DNA from: Allocatelliglobosispora scoriae
GTDB taxonomy: Bacteria; Actinomycetota; Actinomycetes; Mycobacteriales; Micromonosporaceae
Assembly: GCF_014204945.1 (NCBI RefSeq)
Contig: NZ_JACHMN010000002.1
Coordinates: forward strand, 2,813,001 to 2,877,000
DNA length: 64,000 nucleotides
Reading direction: 5' to 3'
Shown: one piece after another, positions 23,954-32,344 of the stretch
Layout: every line of letters begins with the position of its first letter
How positions within the stretch are numbered: the stretch's first letter is position 1
The notes under the pieces: model-generated
Database searches by the model: none
What the model was told of the DNA's origin: nothing
What the model saw: only the letters and a program-made list of their open reading frames with translations
Position numbers and translations under genes: made by a program

Positions 23954-25375
23954 GTGACGATTCCGTACCCGACCACGTTCGTACCCAGCGCCTCGGTGAC
24001 CCCACCCTCCGGCGCGGCCCGTCCCCGGCTGACCTTCCTGGGCTGCGGTTACCTGGGTGCCACCTACGCGATCTGCTACGCGGAGCTCGGCTACGAGGTC
24101 ATCGGCTACGACGTCGATGTCGCGAAGATCGAGAACCTGTCGCGCGGCGAGGTCCCCTTCCACGAGCCCGGACTCGATGAGCTGCTGCGGCGCAACGTCG
24201 CCTCGGGCCGCCTGCGCTTCACCACGTCGATCGAGGAGACGGCCGACTTCGGCGACGTCCACTTCATCTGCGTCGGCACCCCGCAGCGCTCCGACGGCAT
24301 GGGCGCCGACCTGCGCTATGTCGAGGCCTCGGTCACCGACCTCGCCAAGAACCTGTCCCGCCGCGCGCTCATCGTCGGCAAGTCGACCGTCCCGGTCGGC
24401 ACCGCCGAGTGGGTCGAGCGCCTCGTCGAGAAGCACACCTCCGAGGAGCTGGGCGTCGAGGTCGCGTGGAGCCCGGAGTTCCTCCAGGAGGGCTTCGCGG
24501 TCGAGGACGTGCTGCGGCCCAACCGGATCGTCGTCGGCGTCAAGACCGAGTGGTCCAACGCCCTGCTCTACGCCGCGCACAAGGGCGTCTTCGACCTCGC
24601 CTCGACCGAGGACCGCGAGGTCCCCGTCGTCGTCACCGACTTCGCGACCGCCGAGCTGGTCAAGGTCGCGGCGAACGCCTTCCTCGCCACGAAGATCAGC
24701 TTCATCAACGCGATGGCCGAGGTCTGCGAGGTCGCCGGCGGCGACGTCACGCAGCTCGCCAAGGCGATCGGCTACGACCCGCGCATCGGCAACCGCTTCC
24801 TGCAGGCCGGTGTCGGCTTCGGCGGCGGCTGCCTGCCCAAGGACATCCGCGCCTTCCAGGCCCGCGCCCAGGAGCTCGGCGCCGGTGAGGCGCTGCGCTT
24901 CCTGCACGAGGTCGACCTGATCAACCTGCGCCGTCGGGCCCGGGTGCTGCACCTCGCCGCCGAGCTGCTCGACCGCCGCCAGGGCCCCGCGGGTCCCGAC
25001 CTCGCCGGCGCCCGCGTGGCCGTCCTGGGCGCGACCTTCAAGCCCAACTCCGATGATGTACGCGACGCGCCCGCCCTCGCCGTCGCCGGCATGCTGCACG
25101 AGGCGGGCGCCGATGTCCGGGTCTACGACCCGCAGGGCATCGACAACGCCCGCAAGGCACACCCGGAGCTGACCTTCGAGAAGTCCCTGCAGGAGGCCGT
25201 CGCCGAGGCGGACCTGGTCTGCGTACTCACCGAGTGGGCCGAGTTCCGCAACGCCGACCCGGCAGCGCTGGCCGCGATCGTCGGCAAGCGCCTGGTCATC
25301 GACGGCCGCAACTGCCTCGACGCGTCGGCGTGGTCGGCGGCCGGCTGGACCTACCGCGGCCTCGGCCGCCCGTAA
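23954..25375 (+). CDS. UDP-glucose/GDP-mannose dehydrogenase family protein, probable UDP-glucose 6-dehydrogenase
   Basis: 473 residues. The N-terminal NAD domain starts RLTFLGCGYLGATYAICYAELGYEV. The central helical domain has FATAELVKVAANAFLATKISFINAMAEVCE, and catalytic Cys293 is in GFGGGCLPKD. The C-terminal domain has GATFKPNSDDVRDAPAL and the closing VIDGRN. It oxidises a nucleotide sugar to the uronate, probably UDP-glucose to UDP-glucuronate for envelope polysaccharide or glycolipid synthesis. GTG at 23954 is preferred with GGAG upstream. The frame is open far to the left only because it is antisense to the acyl-CoA dehydrogenase. Confidence 0.93.
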   Translation: MTIPYPTTFVPSASVTPPSGAARPRLTFLGCGYLGATYAICYAELGYEVIGYDVDVAKIENLSRGEVPFHEPGLDELLRRNVASGRLRFTTSIEETADFGDVHFICVGTPQRSDGMGADLRYVEASVTDLAKNLSRRALIVGKSTVPVGTAEWVERLVEKHTSEELGVEVAWSPEFLQEGFAVEDVLRPNRIVVGVKTEWSNALLYAAHKGVFDLASTEDREVPVVVTDFATAELVKVAANAFLATKISFINAMAEVCEVAGGDVTQLAKAIGYDPRIGNRFLQAGVGFGGGCLPKDIRAFQARAQELGAGEALRFLHEVDLINLRRRARVLHLAAELLDRRQGPAGPDLAGARVAVLGATFKPNSDDVRDAPALAVAGMLHEAGADVRVYDPQGIDNARKAHPELTFEKSLQEAVAEADLVCVLTEWAEFRNADPAALAAIVGKRLVIDGRNCLDASAWSAAGWTYRGLGRP

Positions 25376-25377
25376 TA

Positions 25378-25497
25378 CTGAATTTTAATGCTGGACACAC
25401 CGCAATAACTGCAACAAAAGTCAGGATCGATTCGGCACGTCGGATCGATCCTGACTTTTGTTCTAGGACATGCGGCGTGTCCAGCATTAAAATTCAG
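25378..25497. repeat. Compound 120-bp inverted repeat (27-bp outer and 19-bp inner stems)
   Basis: Outer arms 25378-25404 and 25471-25497 match at 26 of 27 pairs. Inner arms 25413-25431 and 25444-25462 (containing AAAAGTCAGGATCGAT) match perfectly around a 12-nt loop. Internal loops are 8 nt on each side. The element begins 2 bp after the dehydrogenase stop and is much more AT-rich than its surroundings. It could fold as a long terminator-like stem or be a miniature repeat element. Confidence 0.85.
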
Positions 25498-25610
25498 GGT
25501 GGGGTGCGGGTTCGTTGATCCGCATCCTATTCGTGCCTAAATGGGGCTGTTCAAACCTTGCCTTGATTAGGCATGCTGAGGCGACGACGTGCGCGCCTCG
25601 GAGGTAGCAG

Positions 25611-28600
25611 ATGGAACAGACCCAGTGCTCCATGTGCGGCCGACTCCGCGACCCCGCCCAACGCTGTCCGAGCTGCGGAAACACCGCCGAGGACCTCGCC
25701 GCCGAGCTGGACCGGCTCAACCGGGCGATCGCCGACATGAGCGCCGAGGACCTCACCCTCGCCTCCGCCCGCTCCGGCCTCAGCAAGAAGATGCAGGCGG
25801 CCCTGCACCAACGGCGTCTCATCCAGCACGCCGAGCAGGAGCGGCTCAAGGCGGCGAATACCCCGAAGCAGCGCCGACTGCGGCGTAACGACCCGCCGCC
25901 CACCGGCTCCATCCCCGCCCAGGGCACCGGGCCGGACCGGCCTCGCGTGGCGCCGCTGCTCAATCAGCCGGCGCCCGAGACCTCGGCCCGTTCGGCGCAG
26001 AACCTGTTGCTCGCCCTCGGCGGCCTACTGCTCGGCGTCGCGGCGATCGTCTTCGCCGTCGTCGCGATCAGTTCCTTCAGCCCGGCCGCCCGGGTCACCA
26101 TCCTCACGCTCGTCACGCTGCTGCTGCTCGGCGGCGCACCGTTCCTGATCAAGGCTCGGCTCACCTCGACCGCCGAGACGCTCGCGACGGTCGGCCTGGT
26201 GCTGGTGCCGGTGACCGGCTATGTCGTCGGCATGCTGCCCGGTGTCACCGCCTCGATGACGATCGTCTCCGGGTTCGTCTTCGCGGTCACCTCCGCCGTC
26301 GCCTACGGCTATCACCGGCTCACCCTGCTCACCTCGGCCCGGTACGCCGTGGTGATCGCCGTGCAGCCTGTCGTGCCGTTGCTCGCCTTCGACCTGATCC
26401 GCGGACCGGCCGGCTGGGCGCTCGTCTTCGCGCTGATGGCCGGTGCCAACGCGGTGATCGCACGTGCCGTGGAGCACTCGCACAGCATGCCGCTGCGGGT
26501 GGGCGGCAGCCGCAACATCGGCGACTTCGTCCACCGGCCGGTCGTGCTCGAGGGCGCCTGGTCGAGCTACTGGCTGCGCGAGCTGACCTGGGTGCTGCAC
26601 GGACTCACCGTCATCATCGCCCTCGCCTTCGGCACGTTCGCGATGATGAGCGCCGACGAGCCGTGGGCCGCCGCCCGGGCGGGCGCGACGGTGCTGCTCG
26701 CCGCCGGAATCGGCTTCGCCGGTGCGTCGGTCCTGGCGCTGAAGCCGCTGCCCGAGGTCACCGCCGGAATCCTGACGATCGCGGTCATCGCCGTCGTCGG
26801 CCGGGTCACCGCGCTCGCCCTGCCGGGTCGCGAGCTGCTCGCCGTCGCGGTCGCGGCGGTGGTGACCGGGCTCGGCGTCCGGCTGCTGCCCCGAGCCGCC
26901 CGACGCGGACCGCAGATCGCCGCGAGCGTGGCCCTCGCGATCATCGGATTCTTCGTGCTCAGCGGCGTTCTCCGGGCGGCGATGGCACCGATTCGGGCCG
27001 CGTTCCCGGCCTGGCGCGCCGACCTGAGCACCTTCGGTGTGCGGATGTCCGACGCGGCCGGCCCCGACGGCTGGTCCCTCGTGACGACGATCGCCCTGGT
27101 CACGATCGCGGCGGCACTCGCGCTGCCGCCGTCCTTCCGACGCGAGGCGGTCGTCGCGGGTGCCACGCTCACCGGGCTCGCCGCTCCCGCGTCGCTGGGG
27201 CTGAGCTGGATCGCCACGCAGTGGCTGCTCACCGCGTGGGCCATCGCGATCGCGGCGGCCGGTATCGGTGTCGTGGGGTCGGCGGTGCCGAGCCAGCGGT
27301 TGCGCCTGCCCAGCTTCTCCCGCATCCGCAACCAGGACGGGAGCACGATCGGCCTCTCCGACCGGCTCTTCGGCCCGGTCGTCGAGACACCGGTCGCGCC
27401 CGGCCTCGGCGCGGGCACCCGGCGTGCCGCCCGGGCCCACGTCGCGGGCGTCACCATCGTCGGGCTCGCCGCGATCCTCGCCTCCGTGGCACGGCCCTGG
27501 TCGACCGCGAGCGTTCTCGTCGCGATCAGCGTGGCGGGCGTGCTCCTCGCCGTCGCGCAGCGGCTCCTGCGCACCGCGGCACCCACCGCCGTGATCGGCG
27601 ACGCCTGCGCCGGTGCGGTCGCCCTCGCCTTCCCCTCGGCCGTCGCGGCCTCCGTCGTCACCCTGGCGCCCGACGCGCCCACCTCGACGGTGCTCGCCTG
27701 CGCCTGCCTCGCCGCGAGCGGCACCCTGGGCTATGTCGCGATGCGGCTCGTCGCGCAGCGCCACATCGGCACACCGTTGGCGGTCGGCGCCGGGCTGGGC
27801 GCGCTGGCGATCACTCTTGCGACCTTCGGCGTACCCAACGCGACGGTGCTCGACACGCTCGTCGCGACGGTTCTGCTGGTCGGGGCCGTGCTGCTGGGTC
27901 TGAGCAGCTCCATCGACGCCGGGCGGCAGCGCGCCGACCGGCTCCTCGACGGGGCCGACTACGCGGCTGCCGCGGTCACCGCCGGTGGTGTCGCCGCGCT
28001 GGCCCGGGCCGCGTCGCTGATCGCACCCGGCATCTGGGTGCTCTCCACCGCGATCATGGTGCTCATCGTCTCGGCCTCGGTGCAGTTGATGCCCGAGGAG
28101 TGGCGGCGCGGCCCGATCGCCGGTGTCACGATCGCCGGTGCGGTCGTCCTCGTCATCGCCGGCTACCCCGCGCTCACCGGCGGGTTGCAGGCGATCGCCG
28201 TACCGGGCGGGTTGTGGGAGGGCGACCTCGGCAGCGTCGCCGCCGCGTCGTCGCTGGGCTGGCAGGGACCCGCCGCGCTGGTGGTCCTGGCCTGCGCCGC
28301 AGCTCTCGGCCTGCCCAAACCGCTCGGCTATGACGCCGCCGGGCTCGCCGTCGGGCTCGCCACGGTCGGCACCCCGGCCGCGCTCGGCGGGCCGTGGTGG
28401 TCACCGATCGTCATCGGCCTGGCGATCTCCACCGGATACGCCATCGCCTCCGTCATCGCCCCGGAACCCCGCGCGGGCTATGCCCGGCTCACGGTCGCGG
28501 TCGCCCTCGCGCTCTACGCCTTGGGCTCGTCGCTCGTCCGCGACTGGACGACCGCCGCCGCACTCGGCGTCGTCGCCCTCGTCTGCGTCGTGGTCGCGGC

Positions 28601-30488
28601 CCTCGTCGCCGGGTACGCCAGGATCCGGCTCGGTGACACCAGCATCGACGAGGAAGGTCCCGAGGGCCCGCACCTCAGCCTCATCGGTGGCACCGCGACG
28701 GTCGGCGCCCTGCTCGCCGCGCCCGGTGCCGTCGCAGCGCTCGCCGCCACCATGGACCGCGACCCCCGGACGATCCTCGCCGCCTGTCTCGCCACCACCG
28801 CCGTCGGTGTGGCGATCCTCGGCGCGGTTCGCAAGGCGGTCCCGGCGTACCTGGGGTGGGCGACGGTCGGCGTCTCCGCCGGTGGCACCATCGTGGCGCT
28901 CGCCGAGCTGACCCTGCCCCACCCCACCGGCGTCTACGCCGCCGCGGCGGCCCTGATGTGCGTGCTCATCGAGCTCATCCGCACCGGTACGCCGATGGTG
29001 AAACCGATCCGGCCGACCACGCTGGAGCAGCCCGCCTTCCGGCCCGACGAGGCGGTGCGGTGGCGGATCGCGGGGTGGAGCCCGGAGCTGCCGCAGTGGC
29101 GCCGCTGGCCGTCCTACCCCGCCGCCGGTGCGTTCGTCGCCGCAGCCCTGCCCGCGCTCATCGCCGTCATCGCCATCGCGCCGACGATCCGGGAAGCGAT
29201 CGCCACGCCGTACCGCAGCCTCGACGCGATCTGGGAAGGACCGCCCGCGGGAATCGGATCGGCGGTCAACGCCACCGCCGTGCTCACGGCGCTGCTGCTC
29301 ACCATCGCCGCCGGGATCGCCGCGATCGGTTTCGGCGGCGGGGTCACCAGGTCGGTCACCCGGGTCACCGCGATGGCCGGGCTGACGCTGCTCATCCTGC
29401 CCACGGCACTCAACCTCTCCTGGTCTGCGCGGGTGCTCGCCGGGCTCACCGTCTTCACGGTCTGCGTGCTCAGCGTGGCGCTGACGGAGCCTCCCACCGA
29501 CTCCGACACGGACCGGCCGCTGCGGACGGGGCGGTTGGGCGTACTCCTCATGGGTCTCATCGCCGGTGGGGCGGGCCTGGCCGGCGCGCTCGCGACTCCC
29601 GGCATGACGATCTTCACCTTCGGCGGCGCCGTCGCCGTCGGCGCGGCCGCCGCGCTCGGCGGCCGGAGCCAGACCGCGCGCATCCTGGGCTGGCTCGGCG
29701 CCTCGGTCGCGGCGGAGCTCTTCGTCGTCGCCATCAGCATCGACGCCGGGCTCGCGCCGCAGTGGACGGCGTTCGGTGTGCTCGCGATCGGTGCGCTGCT
29801 CATGACCGGCGCGACCACCCTGCCCCGGCTCGCCCGAGTGGAGGCCGAGTATGAGGCCGCGACCGTCGAGTGGGCCGGGCACATCGCGGCGATCATCGCC
29901 CTCGTCGTGGTCGTGCGGGCACCGCATTACATGGCGCCGCTGCTCGCCGCCTGGGGTTCGGTGATCGGCATCGCCCTGATGCGGGCCGGGCTGCGCCCCA
30001 ACCGCCGGATTGTGCTGCTCGGTGCGATCGGGCTCACCCAGATCATCGCGTGGTGGCTGATCGGCATGTCCGCCGAGAACGTCTCGCCGGAGGCCTACAC
30101 GGTGCCGTTCGCCGCCGTGGCGCTCATCGTCGGTGCGATCGAGCTGCGCCGACGCCAGGAGCTGCTCGACAGCTGGACCGCCTTCGGGCCCGGGCTCGTC
30201 ACCGCCTTCGGACCGACCGTCGTGATCGTGCTGGTCACGGAGGCCGCCCCGATCCGGGAGGTCGGGCTCATCGTCGCCGCCGTGCTGACCCTGATCTACG
30301 GCTCGGTCCGGCGCCAGCAGGCACCGCTCGCGATCGGCTCGGTCGTCACCGCGATCGCCGCGCTGCACGCACTCTCGCTGGTGAGCCCCTGGCTGATCCT
30401 GGTGCCGCTCGGCATCACGCTGGTCATCCTCGGCGCCAGCAGCGAGCGCCGCCGCCAGTTGAGCGAGGGCTACCGGACGCTCCAGTAA
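25611..30488 (+). CDS. Giant polytopic membrane protein with N-terminal zinc ribbon (SCO7613-type)
   Basis: 1625 residues. The first 30 residues form a zinc-ribbon-like CSMC...CPSC pair (QCSMCGRLRDPAQRCPSCG). A predicted coiled coil (about 30-85, AELDRLNRAIADMSAEDL and following) and a Pro-rich linker precede the membrane part. From about residue 125 to the end there are dozens of Ala/Val/Leu/Ile-rich transmembrane helices interrupted by short loops. Actinobacterial proteins of this layout are catalogued as SCO7613-C-terminal-domain membrane proteins of unknown function. ATG at 25611 with GGAGGTAG upstream. It stands between the UDP-glucose dehydrogenase and purK; envelope assembly or transport are guesses only. 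Confidence 0.85.
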   Translation: MEQTQCSMCGRLRDPAQRCPSCGNTAEDLAAELDRLNRAIADMSAEDLTLASARSGLSKKMQAALHQRRLIQHAEQERLKAANTPKQRRLRRNDPPPTGSIPAQGTGPDRPRVAPLLNQPAPETSARSAQNLLLALGGLLLGVAAIVFAVVAISSFSPAARVTILTLVTLLLLGGAPFLIKARLTSTAETLATVGLVLVPVTGYVVGMLPGVTASMTIVSGFVFAVTSAVAYGYHRLTLLTSARYAVVIAVQPVVPLLAFDLIRGPAGWALVFALMAGANAVIARAVEHSHSMPLRVGGSRNIGDFVHRPVVLEGAWSSYWLRELTWVLHGLTVIIALAFGTFAMMSADEPWAAARAGATVLLAAGIGFAGASVLALKPLPEVTAGILTIAVIAVVGRVTALALPGRELLAVAVAAVVTGLGVRLLPRAARRGPQIAASVALAIIGFFVLSGVLRAAMAPIRAAFPAWRADLSTFGVRMSDAAGPDGWSLVTTIALVTIAAALALPPSFRREAVVAGATLTGLAAPASLGLSWIATQWLLTAWAIAIAAAGIGVVGSAVPSQRLRLPSFSRIRNQDGSTIGLSDRLFGPVVETPVAPGLGAGTRRAARAHVAGVTIVGLAAILASVARPWSTASVLVAISVAGVLLAVAQRLLRTAAPTAVIGDACAGAVALAFPSAVAASVVTLAPDAPTSTVLACACLAASGTLGYVAMRLVAQRHIGTPLAVGAGLGALAITLATFGVPNATVLDTLVATVLLVGAVLLGLSSSIDAGRQRADRLLDGADYAAAAVTAGGVAALARAASLIAPGIWVLSTAIMVLIVSASVQLMPEEWRRGPIAGVTIAGAVVLVIAGYPALTGGLQAIAVPGGLWEGDLGSVAAASSLGWQGPAALVVLACAAALGLPKPLGYDAAGLAVGLATVGTPAALGGPWWSPIVIGLAISTGYAIASVIAPEPRAGYARLTVAVALALYALGSSLVRDWTTAAALGVVALVCVVVAALVAGYARIRLGDTSIDEEGPEGPHLSLIGGTATVGALLAAPGAVAALAATMDRDPRTILAACLATTAVGVAILGAVRKAVPAYLGWATVGVSAGGTIVALAELTLPHPTGVYAAAAALMCVLIELIRTGTPMVKPIRPTTLEQPAFRPDEAVRWRIAGWSPELPQWRRWPSYPAAGAFVAAALPALIAVIAIAPTIREAIATPYRSLDAIWEGPPAGIGSAVNATAVLTALLLTIAAGIAAIGFGGGVTRSVTRVTAMAGLTLLILPTALNLSWSARVLAGLTVFTVCVLSVALTEPPTDSDTDRPLRTGRLGVLLMGLIAGGAGLAGALATPGMTIFTFGGAVAVGAAAALGGRSQTARILGWLGASVAAELFVVAISIDAGLAPQWTAFGVLAIGALLMTGATTLPRLARVEAEYEAATVEWAGHIAAIIALVVVVRAPHYMAPLLAAWGSVIGIALMRAGLRPNRRIVLLGAIGLTQIIAWWLIGMSAENVSPEAYTVPFAAVALIVGAIELRRRQELLDSWTAFGPGLVTAFGPTVVIVLVTEAAPIREVGLIVAAVLTLIYGSVRRQQAPLAIGSVVTAIAALHALSLVSPWLILVPLGITLVILGASSERRRQLSEGYRTLQ

Positions 30489-30512
30489 CGTGAACATTTA
30501 AGCTGCTAGGCG

Positions 30513-31688
30513 ATGGATAACCGGACTGGACTACCCGTGGTCGGCATGGTGGGTGGCGGCCAACTGGCCCGCATGACCCACCAGGCGGCGATCGCCCTTG
30601 GGCAGTCACTACGCGTACTCGCCACCTCCGCCGACGACGGTGCCGCCCTGGTCGCGGCCGATGTGCAGCTCGGCTCCCACGACGACCTCGCCGCGCTGCG
30701 GACCTTCGCCAAGGGCTGCGACGTGGTCACCTTCGACCACGAGCACGTCCCGGGCGAGCACATCCGGGCGCTCGCCGACGACGGCGTCGCGATCTATCCC
30801 GGAGCCGACGCCCTGATCTTCGCCCAGGACAAGCTCGCGATGCGCCGCCGCCTCGGCGAGCTCGGCGCACCGATGCCCCGCTGGCGCGAGGTCCAATCGC
30901 TCGACGACATCACCGCCTTCGCCGACGAGACCGGCTGGCCCGTGATCGCGAAGGCGACCCGGGGCGGCTATGACGGCAAGGGCGTCTGGGTGCTCCGTGA
31001 CCCGGCCGCCGCGCAGGAGCTCGTCGCCACCGGCACGGCCCTGATCGTCGAGGAGCGCGTCGCGCTGCGCCGCGAGCTCGCCGTGCAGGTCGCCCGGTCA
31101 CCGTTCGGGCAGGTCGCGGCCTATCCCGTCGTGGAGACCGTGCAGCGCGACGGCATCTGCGTCGAGGTGCTCGCCCCGGCTCCCGACCTCGATCCCGACC
31201 AGGCCGCGCAGCTCCAGGAGCTCGCGATCCGGCTCGCCACCGAGCTCGGCGTCGTCGGCATGCTCGCCGTGGAGCTCTTCGACGACGGCAAGCAGGTCAC
31301 CGTCAACGAGCTCGCCATGCGGCCCCACAACTCCGGTCACTGGACCATCGAGGGGGCCAGGACCAGCCAATTCGAGCAGCACCTGCGCGCGGTCCTCGAC
31401 TACCCGATGGGCGACACGGGCCTGACGGCGCCGGTCGTCGTGATGGCCAACGTCCTCGGCGGACCCGAGGGCGGCATCTCGATCGACGAGCGGGTGCACC
31501 ACCTCTTCGCCCAGGAACCCGGCGTCAAGATCCATCTTTATGGCAAGCAGATCCGGCCCGGTCGCAAGGTCGGACACGTGACCGCGCTCGGCTCCTCGCT
31601 CGCCGACACCCGCGCCCGAGCCGCTCGCGCGGCGCACTGGCTGCAGTTCGGCACCGCACTGCCCGAGAACGAGGGAGACCCCGCATGA
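30513..31688 (+). CDS. purK: 5-(carboxyamino)imidazole ribonucleotide synthase
   Basis: 391-residue ATP-grasp enzyme converting AIR, bicarbonate and ATP to N5-CAIR in purine synthesis. The start [13 protein letters not shown] is the family signature. [34 protein letters not shown] and the ATP-grasp ending [27 protein letters not shown] are intact. It is 24 bp after the large membrane-protein gene, and its stop overlaps the purE start by ATGA, so purK and purE are translationally coupled. Confidence 0.97.
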   Translation: MDNRTGLPVVGMVGGGQLARMTHQAAIALGQSLRVLATSADDGAALVAADVQLGSHDDLAALRTFAKGCDVVTFDHEHVPGEHIRALADDGVAIYPGADALIFAQDKLAMRRRLGELGAPMPRWREVQSLDDITAFADETGWPVIAKATRGGYDGKGVWVLRDPAAAQELVATGTALIVEERVALRRELAVQVARSPFGQVAAYPVVETVQRDGICVEVLAPAPDLDPDQAAQLQELAIRLATELGVVGMLAVELFDDGKQVTVNELAMRPHNSGHWTIEGARTSQFEQHLRAVLDYPMGDTGLTAPVVVMANVLGGPEGGISIDERVHHLFAQEPGVKIHLYGKQIRPGRKVGHVTALGSSLADTRARAARAAHWLQFGTALPENEGDPA

Positions 31689-32170
31689 CCGTCGGCGTGA
31701 TCATGGGCAGCGACTCGGACTGGCCGGTCATGCAGGCCGCCACCGAGGCGCTCGCCGAGTTCGGCGTGCCCTTCGAGGTCCAGGTCATCTCCGCGCACCG
31801 GACCCCGGTCGCGATGATCGAGTACGCCCAGGGCGCCGCATCGCGCGGCCTCAAGGTGATCATCGCGGGCGCGGGTGGGGCCGCACACCTGCCGGGGATG
31901 GTCGCGTCGACCACCGCGCTGCCGGTGATCGGGGTGCCGGTGCCGCTGAAATACCTCGACGGGATGGACTCGCTGCTGTCGATCGTGCAGATGCCGGCCG
32001 GGGTTCCGGTGGCGACGGTGTCGATCGGCGGGGCTCGGAACGCGGGACTGCTGGCGGTGCGGATTCTTGCTGCCGGGGACGCTTCTCTGCTGGCCGCGAT
32101 GGAGGCTTACCAGGAGTCGTTGGTCTCGGTGGTCGCCGCCAAGAATGCCGCCCTGCTGGAGTCGCTGTAG
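31685..32170 (+). CDS. purE: N5-carboxyaminoimidazole ribonucleotide mutase
   Basis: 161 residues, class I PurE, which converts N5-CAIR to CAIR. The N-terminus [17 protein letters not shown] contains the substrate-binding [20 protein letters not shown] carries the catalytic His, and the [15 protein letters not shown] and [16 protein letters not shown] segments complete the octamer core. It overlaps purK by 4 bp. Full length for the family. Confidence 0.97.
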   Translation: MTVGVIMGSDSDWPVMQAATEALAEFGVPFEVQVISAHRTPVAMIEYAQGAASRGLKVIIAGAGGAAHLPGMVASTTALPVIGVPVPLKYLDGMDSLLSIVQMPAGVPVATVSIGGARNAGLLAVRILAAGDASLLAAMEAYQESLVSVVAAKNAALLESL

Positions 32171-32201
32171 CGGTCAGCTCCCATCGGTGCCGAGTTTAGG
32201 A

Positions 32202-32231
32202 CCAACTCTTCAAGAGTTGCGGCGATCTTGG
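32202..32231 (+). repeat. 30-bp dispersed palindromic repeat, copy 1
   Basis: Begins with the palindrome CAACTCTTCAAGAGTTG (32203-32219, one central unpaired base), followed by GCGGCGATCTTGG. The same 30 bp, with one difference and in reverse orientation, occurs at 42407-42436. Flanks of the two copies do not match. It lies 32 bp after purE. The remainder of 32232-32344 shows no gene. Confidence 0.8.
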
Positions 32232-32344
32232 CGACCCGCCGCAGGCGTCACCGGCGCAAGCGGCGGCTGCGGGCAGCAGCAGCAGACAGTGGCGGGCAGC
32301 GCCGGGGTCGTAGCGAGTGCTGCGACTCGGCGGCGGCGTGGCGG

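Noticed and set aside
28401-30497. 698-residue frame antisense to the giant membrane protein
   Set aside because: Asp/Arg/Gly-rich reverse-strand shadow with no recognisable domain; high-GC genes generate such frames.
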